NCBI RefSeq assembly: GCF_001984715.1
Contig: NZ_MSPR01000022.1
Span: 1-33,829 of the forward strand
Reading direction: 5' to 3'
Source: Streptococcus azizii
GTDB lineage: Bacteria; Bacillota; Bacilli; Lactobacillales; Streptococcaceae
Length of the DNA: 33,829 bases
Positions 1 to 7,293 of the stretch are shown here, one piece after another. The first letter of the stretch is position 1. Each line of letters starts with the position of its first letter. The translations under genes were made by a program, and so were the position numbers. Under the pieces are notes generated by a model. It saw only the letters and a program-made list of their open reading frames with translations. It was not told the DNA's origin and made no database searches.

Positions 1-63
1 TTATCTAACCTGAACAATTAGATTATAACAGGAAAAAGAAATGAAAGCTCAAAGCCTTGGCAG

Positions 64-91
64 CCACCAGCATAGCTGGTGGTTTTCTTGT
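64..91 (+). terminator. Rho-independent terminator candidate
   Basis: A perfect 8-bp stem, CCACCAGC (64-71) and GCTGGTGG (75-82), has a 3-nt loop and is followed by TTTTCTTGTTTTTCT. It would end transcription entering from the left edge and insulate the operon that starts near 230. Confidence 0.7.
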
Positions 92-130
92 TTTTCTCTT
101 CGAGAAAAACTGGCTCGAAGCCATAATCTG

Positions 131-158
131 AAAGATACCAGAAATGGTATCTTTTTTC
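131..158 (+). terminator. Strong hairpin with GAAA tetraloop and U-run
   Basis: AAAGATACCA (131-140) pairs with TGGTATCTTT (145-154) around a GAAA tetraloop, and the T-tract continues to 157. A third, weaker inverted repeat, CTTCGAG (98-104)/CTCGAAG (114-120), lies between this and the terminator at 64. Three stacked hairpins upstream of the operator suggest either tandem insulation or a decayed leader. Confidence 0.65.
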
Positions 159-162
159 TTCC

Positions 163-199
163 CTTACAAATCTGTAAGTTTTTCGGCCAAACTTGTAAG
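163..199 (+). promoter_or_regulatory. BceR-type operator with downstream half-site
   Basis: CTTACA (163-168), 4-nt spacer, TGTAAG (173-178) is a perfect inverted repeat matching the TNACA-N4-TGTAA consensus described for BceR-like regulators. A second TGTAAG lies at 194-199, exactly 21 bp (two helical turns) downstream, with a poorly conserved left half. The site sits about 45 bp upstream of a TATAAT box, a normal place for an activator. The likely binder is the response regulator at 3646, by family logic. Confidence 0.7.
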
Positions 200-221
200 A
201 GTAGCAGTGCCGTAAATAGAC

Positions 222-227
222 TATAAT
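222..227 (+). promoter_or_regulatory. Promoter -10 box of the Bce-type operon
   Basis: A perfect TATAAT at 222-227 has no good -35 at 17 bp spacing (199-204 reads GAGTAG). That is expected of a promoter needing an activator bound at 163-199. The start site would fall near 234, leaving a leader of about 27 nt before the first ORF at 261. Confidence 0.55.
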
Positions 228-260
228 GGACATATAAAAACAAGAAAGAAGGAAAAATCT

Positions 261-401
261 ATGCTATTCAAACAAGCCTATCAAGCCTTACAAACTAAGG
301 AAGAATTGTCTCGGGAAGAAGTCACGAGCTTGCTCGAACATGGAGAATACCTATCCAACTTGGCTCAAGATTTTCAAATGTTGCGATTTATGGCATACTA
401 G
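261..401 (+). CDS. Small 46-aa protein of unknown function
   Basis: The ORF starts ATG at 261 after an AGGAA-type ribosome site (about 249-253) and stops TAG at 399-401. It begins MLFKQAYQAL and is charged, rich in Glu and Gln and probably helical, with no signal peptide or membrane segment. It is the first gene after the operon promoter and ends 12 nt before the lipoprotein gene, whose AAGGAG site follows directly, so the two are probably co-transcribed. I do not recognise the family. It could be a small regulator or adaptor of the transporter, or a translated leader. Being coding is supported only by its ribosome site, spacing and lack of hairpins. Confidence 0.6.
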   Translation: MLFKQAYQALQTKEELSREEVTSLLEHGEYLSNLAQDFQMLRFMAY

Positions 402-413
402 AAGGAGTGCAGT

Positions 414-803
414 ATGAAAAAGAATTCCCTACTTTTATTACTCGTCAGCAGTTTTACCCTCGCAGCCTGTTCTGCATCTTCAGCCGGCCTTAGCTTTGAT
501 GAGGGCTATCAGACCTTTCATTATAAAGGAAAAGACTACGCCATTACCAAACAGGAAGTAACTGAAGATAGTATCCAAACAGTCAAAGCAAAATTTATGG
601 AATGGCCTGTGGTCAACGATAAGGGAGCGGTAAAAGAAACAGTTTCCTTGAATAATCTCTATACGACCTCTAGTCACGACTGGGTTATCGGCGTTCAGGA
701 CAGATATTATAAGGTAGAAGCTGAAAAGAAAGTTGCGAAAGCAAATCGTATTCATTATCAAGAAGTGCTTGATCAAGTAGACGAACAAAAAGTAGAAAAT
801 TAG
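414..803 (+). CDS. Small lipoprotein, possible lantibiotic-immunity (NisI/SpaI-like) protein
   Basis: This 129-aa protein has a lipoprotein signal: MKKN, a hydrophobic core, and lipobox LAAC with Cys19 as the predicted lipidated residue. The mature part of about 110 residues is polar with several aromatic residues (HYKGKDYAI, DWVIGVQDRYY) and no catalytic motif I can name. It would sit on the outer face of the membrane. It lies 12 bp ahead of the ATPase gene of a BceAB-type transporter. Small lipoproteins that bind or sequester lantibiotics (NisI, SpaI) are known beside such transporters, and size and position fit, but the assignment is inference. The alternative is an accessory subunit of the sensing complex. 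Confidence 0.75.
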   Translation: MKKNSLLLLLVSSFTLAACSASSAGLSFDEGYQTFHYKGKDYAITKQEVTEDSIQTVKAKFMEWPVVNDKGAVKETVSLNNLYTTSSHDWVIGVQDRYYKVEAEKKVAKANRIHYQEVLDQVDEQKVEN

Positions 804-815
804 GAGTGAGTAACT

Positions 816-1568
816 ATGTTTTTAGAAATCAATCATTTAGAAAAAGTATATCGGACACGTTTTTCAAAAGAGGAAACTCGTGCCTTACAGGATGTGGACT
901 TCAAGGTTGAAAAGGGTGAGTTTATCGCTATTATGGGAGAAAGTGGATCAGGGAAAACGACCCTGCTCAATATCCTAGCTACCCTTGATAAGCCGACAAA
1001 CGGCAACGTTATCCTTAACCATCACGACATTACCAACATTAAGGAAAGCCAGCTGGCTGATTTTCGCCTACGCAATCTAGGTTTTGTCTTTCAAGAATTT
1101 AACTTGCTTGATAGCCTGTCCATTCGGGATAATATTTTCTTGCCACTGGTTCTAGCCCGCCGTCCTTATAGTGAAATGGAGGAACGCTTGCTAAAACTAG
1201 CTCCAACCTTGCGAATTGCTGACTTGCTCAATAAACGTCCATTTGAACTTTCGGGTGGACAAAAGCAGCGGGTAGCCATTGCTCGTAGCTTGATTACCCA
1301 ACCCCAACTGATCCTAGCCGATGAGCCAACCGCAGCCCTTGATTACCGGAACTCCGAAGATTTACTAAATCTTTTTGAAAGTATCAATGCCGATGGTCAA
1401 ACCATTCTTATGGTGACCCACTCGGCCAACGCAGCAAGCCATGCTAGTCGCGTCCTTTTTATCAAGGATGGTCGTATTTTCCATCAACTCTATCGAGCAA
1501 ATAAATCTAGCATTGAATTTGCTAAAGAAATTTCACTCAGCATGTCTGCACTCCTAGGAGGTGAGTAA
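816..1568 (+). CDS. BceA-type ABC transporter ATP-binding protein
   Basis: This 250-aa cytoplasmic ATPase belongs to the MacB/LolD/BceA group. Visible motifs are Walker [10 protein letters not shown] (residues 41-49), Q-loop FQEFNLLD, signature [14 protein letters not shown], Walker [13 protein letters not shown] and the switch His in VTHSA. It should pair with the permease at 1571 to move or dislodge peptide antibiotics such as bacitracin or lantibiotics from the membrane. A GGAGTGAG ribosome site precedes ATG 816. Its stop overlaps the ribosome site of the permease gene (AGGAGGTGAG, 1557-1566), which points to translational coupling. The ATPase family is certain; the actual drug substrate cannot be read from sequence. 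Confidence 0.93.
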   Translation: MFLEINHLEKVYRTRFSKEETRALQDVDFKVEKGEFIAIMGESGSGKTTLLNILATLDKPTNGNVILNHHDITNIKESQLADFRLRNLGFVFQEFNLLDSLSIRDNIFLPLVLARRPYSEMEERLLKLAPTLRIADLLNKRPFELSGGQKQRVAIARSLITQPQLILADEPTAALDYRNSEDLLNLFESINADGQTILMVTHSANAASHASRVLFIKDGRIFHQLYRANKSSIEFAKEISLSMSALLGGE

Positions 1569-1570
1569 GC

Positions 1571-3541
1571 GTGTTTTATCTTAAATTAGCCTATGGAAAT
1601 ATCCGAAAATCCCTACAAAGTTTTGCCCCCTTTATACTGGCCAGTTTGGTACTATTTGTTCTAAACTGCTCAACCTTACTACTCATCCTCAGCCCTGTAG
1701 CACAGGATATGGGAACGGGAGCCATGGCTCTCGGTTTAGGAACGATTGTTCTAACCATTTTCTCGGTCATTATGGAAATCTATAGCTTTAACTTTTTGAT
1801 GAAGCAGCGGGCAAGAGAATTTGGTCTTTACAACATGCTAGGGATGAATAAGAAAAAACTAGCCCTCGTTGCAACGCTAGAACTGATGATGATGTTTGGC
1901 TTGGTTGTAATAGTGGGGAGTATACTGAGTGCTGCCTTCTCGAATGTTATGTATCTGATTTTTATCAATCTAGTACAAGGAGCGTCTCTCCATTTTGAGA
2001 TTTCATTTCTAGCCTTTGGCATCAATATCTTCATCTTTGCGGGTATCTTTTTTCTCTTGGAGTTACTGGCTATTCATAAGGTTGGCTTCTCCTCACCGCT
2101 CATCTTATTTAGAAGTAAGGAAGAAGGAGAGCAAGAACCAAAAGGCAATGTACTTCTTGCCATGCTCGGTTTAATATCTCTAGGTATCGGGTACTATCTA
2201 TCCATTTCATCCAGCCAAATCAGCGCTATTGTCGTACTCTATCGCTTCTTCATTGCTGTTTTATTCGTCATCGCAGGCACCTATCTCTTTTACATTAGTT
2301 TTATAACGTGGTATCTAAAATCTCGTCGCAAGCAAAAGAAGTATTTCTATACTCCTGAGCATTTTATCTCAACATCGCAGATGATCTTCCGAATGAAGCA
2401 ACATGCGACAGGGCTTGCAAATATTACTCTCCTTGCTGTTATGGCTTTTGTCACCATCGCAACGACCACCTCGTTATATACTAATATGACCAATATGGTG
2501 GATGGTTTATTTCTAAAAAGCAGTACAATCAGTTACTATGTACATGACCGTCAGGAGGGAGAGTCTGCTTTTCAAAAAACTGTACTGGATACCTATCCTG
2601 AAAAGAAGGATGATAGTCTATCTTACCTAATCTTGTTTGAAACTATCTTTTATAATGGGGGCAAGACGCTTACTCTCAACAAGGAGAGTCTCAGCACTTT
2701 TTCAGTCAATGATGTGACCTATCTACAAGTTGTCACGCAAGATGATATTCGCAAATTCGGAAATGATATTCCAGATTTGAACGAACAACAGGTGATTTTT
2801 TATCGTCCAAACCATACCAGTCAGCTTGAATCCTTATACCTAGGTGAAAAGAAACTCGATGTTGTTCAAGGGATAAAACCGATTCAACTACCAGATTTAC
2901 TAAACACCTATAACCCTGCCTTGCTGGTCGTTAGCAATGATCAAGTCTTGGAAGAATTCTTACAATTTTTCAAAGAGAATGCAGCCAACACCCCTGAGCG
3001 CTTCATGACCTATCAGGTGCATGCTGACCTAAGCAAGAGCGAATACCAATCCCTGCTAGGTGAAAATGCGGGAAATTTCATGACAGAAGATGGTAGCAGT
3101 AGACTCGGATTTGTGGTACAAAAAGAAGATTTCCGACAGGATATGCTAGGCTTCTTTGGTGGTTTCCTCTTTACAGGCTTCTTACTCGGCATTAGCTTCT
3201 TGCTAGGAGCTGCCTTGATTATTTACTACAAACAGTATTCAGAAGGGCATGAGGATAAGAAATCCTACAAGATTCTCCAAGAAGTGGGGATGAGCAAAAT
3301 TGCTATCAGAAAGACCATCAATTCGCAGATTCTACTTGTTTTCTTTATGCCACTTGCTATGGCTACCCTCCATTTTATTGGAGCCCTTGTCATGCTGAAA
3401 CAGATGCTCTCCATATTTGGAGTGACCTCTCATACCATGATTTATACCGTGAGCGGCATAACCATTGCCATCATCTGTCTGATTTATTTTGGCATCTATA
3501 CATGGACCAGTCGGACCTATTATCGTATTATCGAAAGATAA
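1571..3541 (+). CDS. BceB-type ABC transporter permease
   Basis: This 656-aa membrane protein has the layout of BceB. It shows an N-terminal TM, FtsX-like helices, and a large extracellular domain between about residues 312 and 525, followed by three more TMs. The extracellular domain is the family hallmark and is thought to bind the peptide and signal to the kinase. Translation starts at GTG 1571, placed by the AGGAGG site a few bases upstream; the next ATG lies too far inside. The gap to the ATPase gene is 2 bp. A terminator follows at 3608, separating it from the regulatory genes. Expected role: flux sensing and resistance to cell-wall-active peptides together with the ATPase and the kinase at 4308. 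Confidence 0.92.
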   Translation: MFYLKLAYGNIRKSLQSFAPFILASLVLFVLNCSTLLLILSPVAQDMGTGAMALGLGTIVLTIFSVIMEIYSFNFLMKQRAREFGLYNMLGMNKKKLALVATLELMMMFGLVVIVGSILSAAFSNVMYLIFINLVQGASLHFEISFLAFGINIFIFAGIFFLLELLAIHKVGFSSPLILFRSKEEGEQEPKGNVLLAMLGLISLGIGYYLSISSSQISAIVVLYRFFIAVLFVIAGTYLFYISFITWYLKSRRKQKKYFYTPEHFISTSQMIFRMKQHATGLANITLLAVMAFVTIATTTSLYTNMTNMVDGLFLKSSTISYYVHDRQEGESAFQKTVLDTYPEKKDDSLSYLILFETIFYNGGKTLTLNKESLSTFSVNDVTYLQVVTQDDIRKFGNDIPDLNEQQVIFYRPNHTSQLESLYLGEKKLDVVQGIKPIQLPDLLNTYNPALLVVSNDQVLEEFLQFFKENAANTPERFMTYQVHADLSKSEYQSLLGENAGNFMTEDGSSRLGFVVQKEDFRQDMLGFFGGFLFTGFLLGISFLLGAALIIYYKQYSEGHEDKKSYKILQEVGMSKIAIRKTINSQILLVFFMPLAMATLHFIGALVMLKQMLSIFGVTSHTMIYTVSGITIAIICLIYFGIYTWTSRTYYRIIER

Positions 3542-3607
3542 AAAACTATCTTCACAGTTCGGCACTCTAACAGTATTTTACTGGTGAATGCAGGTTCTCA
3601 TACTAAC

Positions 3608-3631
3608 AGTGGCTTACCGAGCCACTTTTTT
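3608..3631 (+). terminator. Terminator of the ABC operon
   Basis: AGTGGCT (3608-3614) and AGCCACT (3620-3626) form a 7-bp stem with a 5-nt loop and a T6 tail. The right part of the element directly abuts the -10 region of the next gene, so terminator and promoter share sequence. Confidence 0.75.
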
Positions 3632-3645
3632 GATACAATAGGACT
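3631..3645 (+). promoter_or_regulatory. Extended -10 promoter of the two-component genes, leaderless
   Basis: TGATACAAT (3631-3639) is an extended -10 box (TGn plus TACAAT) with no recognisable -35; the -35 position falls inside the terminator stem. Only 6 nt separate it from ATG 3646, so the predicted start site is the A of the start codon. The AGGA at 3640-3643 is too close to the ATG to act as a normal ribosome site. Confidence 0.6.
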
Positions 3646-4311
3646 ATGAAAAAAGAAAAAATTTATATTGTAGAAGATGATGAGACGATTGTCCAGCTGC
3701 TGACGAGTCATCTGAGCCAGCAATATCAAGTTAGTAGTGTCAGTAATTTTCGAGCGGTGAGCCAGGAGGTGGCTGAATGGCAGCCAGATGTGGTATTGAT
3801 GGATATTAGTCTGCCTTGTTTTAATGGCTTTTATTGGACGACAGAGATTCGCAAGAGTATGACGATGCCAATTATCTTTATTTCTAGTAGCGATGATGAA
3901 ATGAATGCTGTCATGGCTATGAACATGGGTGGGGATGATTTTATTTCAAAACCCTTCTCGCTAGCTCTTTTAGATGCGAAAATTGCAGCCTTTTTACGTC
4001 GTGTTCAACAATTTACCCAGCTACCACAGCTGGCTTTGGATGACTATCAACTGACTATGGATGGACGTTTTAGCCGTGGTACAGATTCTATTCAGCTATC
4101 TCCTACAGAAACCAAAATTTTGACTACTTTGCTACAGCATCAAGGCCAAGTCGTGACCAAGGAAAAATTGCTAGAGCAGCTCTGGGAAAACGAGGAGTTT
4201 ATTGACCAAAATACCCTGAATGTCAATATGACTCGTCTGCGTAAAAAAGTCAGTGAACTAGACTTTGAACGTATCCATACTATTCGTGGAGTGGGGTATC
4301 TTGTACAATGA
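3646..4311 (+). CDS. BceR-like OmpR-family response regulator
   Basis: This 221-aa cytoplasmic regulator has a receiver domain (about 1-115) with the acidic pair Glu10/Asp11-Asp12, phospho-acceptor Asp53 in VLMDISLP, and Lys in the FISKPF motif. It is followed by an OmpR/PhoB winged-helix domain (about 125-221; LSPTETKILTTL, IRGVGYLV). It is predicted to be phosphorylated by the kinase encoded just downstream and to activate the ABC operon through the repeat at 163-199. The start at 3646 has no proper ribosome site, consistent with a leaderless mRNA. Its last codons overlap the kinase start (ATGA, 4 nt). BceR subfamily membership is inferred from kinase type and transporter linkage. Confidence 0.92.
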   Translation: MKKEKIYIVEDDETIVQLLTSHLSQQYQVSSVSNFRAVSQEVAEWQPDVVLMDISLPCFNGFYWTTEIRKSMTMPIIFISSSDDEMNAVMAMNMGGDDFISKPFSLALLDAKIAAFLRRVQQFTQLPQLALDDYQLTMDGRFSRGTDSIQLSPTETKILTTLLQHQGQVVTKEKLLEQLWENEEFIDQNTLNVNMTRLRKKVSELDFERIHTIRGVGYLVQ

Positions 4312-5258
4312 TTATAAAATTCTTCAAGGAACACCGTGGTTGGTACCTTCTTTATCTCCTCATCGGAATCGGTTTAGTGAGCATGTTTGCCCTTTATCAA
4401 CTCCCCCTTGATTTTATTCTCCAGAGTCTCTTTTTTACCAGCAGTCTATTAGCCATTTGGACTGTCGCTCTGTTTTTCACTTTTCAGCGCAAGCAGACCC
4501 TGTTAGAAGCCGATCTCTACGAGGAAAATCTGGAAGCCTTGCGACTCCCCTCTGACTTAGCCTACTTAAGTCTATTGTCAAAAGAAAAAGCAGCGACCAA
4601 GGATACGATACTAGCTTACAAGTCGCGGGAAAATGAGCAGGAGGCGCTAATAAAAACTTGGTCACACCAGATGAAAGTCCCCTTGGCGGCCCTATCTCTG
4701 ATGAGTCAGACGAATCAGCTCAATCAAACTGAGGTCAATCACCAGTTATTACGTCTGGACAATTATATGGCCAATCTTTTAAACTATATGAAATTATCGA
4801 ATCAAGTCAGTGATTTTCGATTTGAAAAGGTGGAAGTCAAGGATCTCATCATTGAATTAGTCAAAAAGTACCGCAGTCAATTTCTCCAAAAAGAAATGAC
4901 GGTCAATATCTCAGGAACTTGGCAGCTCAAGAGTGATCGCAAATGGCTTTCTTTCGCCCTATCTCAAGTGGTGGATAACGCTATAAAATACAGCCAGACC
5001 GCTAGTTCTATCCATATCCACCTAGAAAATGGGGTGACCATTTCTGATGAGGGAATCGGGATTTTGCCAGAGGACATTCCACGTCTATTTGAGGAAGGCT
5101 TTACAGGCTATAATAGCCGTGAGCATCAGAAGGCTAGCGGCTTTGGCTTATATCTAACCAAACGTGTTCTCATACAGCTAGGACTCTCTATTCACATCAC
5201 CAGTCAAATTGATCAAGGGACGCAGGTGCGAATTTGGCAGAGAAATGAGGAGAAGTAG
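4308..5258 (+). CDS. BceS-like intramembrane-sensing histidine kinase
   Basis: This 316-aa sensor kinase has two TM helices (about 13-31 and 38-58) with almost no extracellular loop. This is the design of kinases that cannot sense peptide themselves and listen to a BceAB transporter. The DHp helix carries WSHQMKVPLAAL with phospho-acceptor His120. The ATPase domain shows the N-box VVDNAIKYS, G1 box ISDEGIGI, F-box-like LFEEGFTGY and G2 box GFGLYL. It overlaps the regulator gene by 4 nt, so the pair is translationally coupled. No convincing terminator follows; a GGG-AAAG-CCC mini-stem with T6 near 5260-5276 is weak. Confidence 0.92.
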   Translation: MIIKFFKEHRGWYLLYLLIGIGLVSMFALYQLPLDFILQSLFFTSSLLAIWTVALFFTFQRKQTLLEADLYEENLEALRLPSDLAYLSLLSKEKAATKDTILAYKSRENEQEALIKTWSHQMKVPLAALSLMSQTNQLNQTEVNHQLLRLDNYMANLLNYMKLSNQVSDFRFEKVEVKDLIIELVKKYRSQFLQKEMTVNISGTWQLKSDRKWLSFALSQVVDNAIKYSQTASSIHIHLENGVTISDEGIGILPEDIPRLFEEGFTGYNSREHQKASGFGLYLTKRVLIQLGLSIHITSQIDQGTQVRIWQRNEEK

Positions 5259-5300
5259 GGAAAGCCCATTTTTTACCTCACCTCTTTGACAAGGCTATAG

Positions 5301-5324
5301 GTTACATAATATATATTATGTAAC
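5301..5324. repeat. Perfect 24-bp palindrome (possible operator)
   Basis: GTTACATAATAT (5301-5312) is followed directly by its exact reverse complement (5313-5324), with no loop. It is AT-rich and lacks a GC stem and U-run, so it is not a terminator. It lies 47 bp upstream of the -35 box of the gene at 5423. A near copy forms the core of the larger palindrome at 31193-31242, which argues for a protein-binding site or repeat family. Confidence 0.7.
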
Positions 5325-5370
5325 AAACTTCTTCTTGACAGTGGTGTCTATCTCTTTTTATCCTAATTAC

Positions 5371-5398
5371 TTGAAAACGGTTAAAAAGATGATATACT
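5371..5398 (+). promoter_or_regulatory. Promoter of the phosphohexomutase gene, with cre-like overlap
   Basis: TTGAAA (5371-5376), 16-bp spacer, TATACT (5393-5398), with an extended TGA before the -10. The segment 5371-5386, TTGAAAACGGTTAAAA, resembles the CcpA cre consensus except for the conserved C, so catabolite control is possible. A further TTGACA at 5335-5340 with TATCCT 18 bp on could be a second promoter. Confidence 0.65.
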
Positions 5399-5422
5399 AG
5401 GAACTAGACAAAGGAGGAAGTT

Positions 5423-6934
5423 ATGGCACATCACATCTTGCAAAACGGTTCAGATATTCGTGGGATTGCGATTGCAACGGACGAATTAGCAGTTAATCTG
5501 ACACCAGAAGCTATCACCAACATCGTACGTGGTCTGGTTCACTGGCTCTGTCAAGACGAGCAGCTCAAGAAGATTTATCAAACAGGTCAGCTCACCATAG
5601 GGATTGGACGAGACAGTCGTCTCAGCGGTCCTAGTTTGGTTGAAACGTTTGTAGCGGAAGCCGTACGAATAGGAGTACAAGTGATTGACTTTGGGTTAGC
5701 TACAACTCCCGCTCTCTTCATGAGTACCCAATATGAGGAATTTGCCTGTCATGCTGGTGTTATGGTGACAGCTAGCCACCTTCCTTACTACTTCAATGGG
5801 ATTAAGATTTTTAGTCAAAAAGGTGGCGCAGAGCATGAAGATATTGCCTTTATTTTAGACAATGACCAAGATATAGCTGACCAGGAAAAGGGGAGCGTCC
5901 AAACGGCAGATTTATTGACCCCCTATGCCGCAGATTTGGTCGAAAAAATCCGTCAGGCAAACCAAGGGAGAAAAACACCGCTTGAGGGATTACATATCAT
6001 TGTCGATGCAGGAAATGGGGCTGGAGGATTCTTTGCAGAAAAGGTTTTACAAGCCTTAGGCGCTGACACAACTGGTTCGCAATTTCTAGATCCTGATGGT
6101 ACCTTCCCAAATCATATTCCAAATCCAGATAACAAAGAAGCTATGGCGAGTATTCAAGCTGCGGTCTTGAAGCATCAGGCGGATTTGGGAATTATCTTTG
6201 ATACTGATGTCGATCGGGCTGCCTTGGTAACCAAGTCAGGCGAGATATTGAATCGAAACAATCTCATTGCAATTTTAGCCCAAATCATTTTACAGGAACA
6301 CCCTGGGACCAGCATTGTGACGAACTCACCAACTTCTGAACACCTAAAACGTTTTATTGAAGAATTGGGTGGCAAGCAGATTCGTTATATTTCAGGTTAT
6401 CGGAATGTTATCAATAAGGCTATTGAAACGAATCAAGCAGGTATCGATTGTCAACTTGCGATTGAGACTTCAGGCCATGCTGCATTCAAAGAAAATTACT
6501 TCCTAGATGACGGAACCTATGTCGCAGCAAAAATCCTCATGCTATTGCCCTATCTACAAGCTGAGAAAAGAAGTTTGGATGATTTGATTGCCCAGTTGAA
6601 ACAACCTGTAGAGACACAAGAGGTCCGCTTTAAACTGGAAGCAGAAGATTACCGAACACTTGGTGAGCAAGTCATTGCGGATTTGCAGCTTCAAACGATT
6701 GAAGGTTTTCAATTTAATCCTGAAAATGAAGAAGGGGTTCGCTTTGATGTGACTGCTCCTTTTGGGGAAGGGTGGTTCTTGCTGAGAATGAGCCTCCATG
6801 AACCTCTCTTGGTTCTCCAAGTGGAAAATGATCAGCTAGGCTATGTCTTACCAATCCTCAAACGCCTCTCCCAATTTTTAGCAGCCTACCCTCAGGTCAA
6901 CCAAGCTAGGATGAAAGAGATTATTGGAAACTAG
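5423..6934 (+). CDS. Phosphohexomutase (phosphomannomutase/phosphoglucomutase family)
   Basis: This 503-aa cytoplasmic enzyme of the alpha-D-phosphohexomutase superfamily interconverts hexose 6- and 1-phosphates, feeding nucleotide-sugar synthesis. The four family signatures are present. They are the catalytic phosphoserine loop TASHLP (Ser118), the metal site DTDVDR (Asp260, Asp262, Asp264), the sugar loop ETSGH (348-352), and the C-terminal phosphate-binding stretch FGEGWFLLRMSLHEP. A strong AAGGAGG site (5411-5417) sets ATG 5423. The C-terminal phosphate loop has MSLHEP where many family members have RxSxTEP, and the metal loop is Asp-Thr-Asp rather than Asp-Gly-Asp. Whether mannose or glucose is preferred cannot be told. 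It is probably monocistronic. Confidence 0.9.
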   Translation: MAHHILQNGSDIRGIAIATDELAVNLTPEAITNIVRGLVHWLCQDEQLKKIYQTGQLTIGIGRDSRLSGPSLVETFVAEAVRIGVQVIDFGLATTPALFMSTQYEEFACHAGVMVTASHLPYYFNGIKIFSQKGGAEHEDIAFILDNDQDIADQEKGSVQTADLLTPYAADLVEKIRQANQGRKTPLEGLHIIVDAGNGAGGFFAEKVLQALGADTTGSQFLDPDGTFPNHIPNPDNKEAMASIQAAVLKHQADLGIIFDTDVDRAALVTKSGEILNRNNLIAILAQIILQEHPGTSIVTNSPTSEHLKRFIEELGGKQIRYISGYRNVINKAIETNQAGIDCQLAIETSGHAAFKENYFLDDGTYVAAKILMLLPYLQAEKRSLDDLIAQLKQPVETQEVRFKLEAEDYRTLGEQVIADLQLQTIEGFQFNPENEEGVRFDVTAPFGEGWFLLRMSLHEPLLVLQVENDQLGYVLPILKRLSQFLAAYPQVNQARMKEIIGN

Positions 6935-7016
6935 GTCAGAAAAGCAGCAGTGAAGGGACTGGGACAGACATCCATGATGGCTCCTCCCTCACCCACAGAA
7001 TAATGAAAAGGAATAT

Positions 7017-7054
7017 GAAGCCTTCACTAGGTGTATAATCTTAGTGAGGGCTTC
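7017..7054 (+). other. Long intergenic hairpin
   Basis: GAAGCCTTCACTA (7017-7029) pairs with TAGTGAGGGCTTC (7042-7054) with one G-T wobble and a 12-nt loop. A T-rich but interrupted stretch follows (CATTTTCTTATTT), so it may be a weak terminator for the mutase gene or a conserved RNA fold. It is the main feature of the 6935-7293 gap; a second inverted repeat lies at 7140-7175. Confidence 0.45.
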
Positions 7055-7139
7055 TGTGGTCATTTTCTTATTTCTGGGTGACCTGTTTGTTATAAAAACA
7101 GATAAAGCACAGAAAATAGATAGCTGTTTTTTAGACAGA

Positions 7140-7175
7140 AATGTTACACTTAAGATAGGATAGAAAAGTAACATT
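7140..7175. repeat. Inverted repeat AATGTTAC ... GTAACATT
   Basis: Eight-base arms at 7140-7147 and 7168-7175 are separated by 20 nt, roughly 120 bp upstream of the CPBP protease gene. The GTTAC/GTAAC ends recall those of the palindrome at 5301. It could be an operator for the downstream gene; no clear promoter pair was found next to it. Confidence 0.35.
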
Positions 7176-7293
7176 TTATAGAAGGGGAATATTTTTAAAC
7201 GTCTGTTGCGGGTTACATCTTTTCATAGGAGAGGTGTTGCCTGGTAGAGATAGTTGTATAAAAATCCCATGATTACTTGTAGGAGGAATGACC

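Noticed and set aside
41..226. 61-codon plus-strand ORF at the left edge
   Set aside because: It reads through both terminator hairpins and the BceR-type operator and ends at the -10 box; its composition is dictated by these elements.
5301..5324. Palindrome as a rho-independent terminator of the kinase gene
   Set aside because: It has no GC-rich stem, no loop and no following U-run.
7034..7039. TATAAT as a promoter for the CPBP gene
   Set aside because: It lies in the loop of the 7017-7054 hairpin, has no -35, and is 255 bp from the gene.
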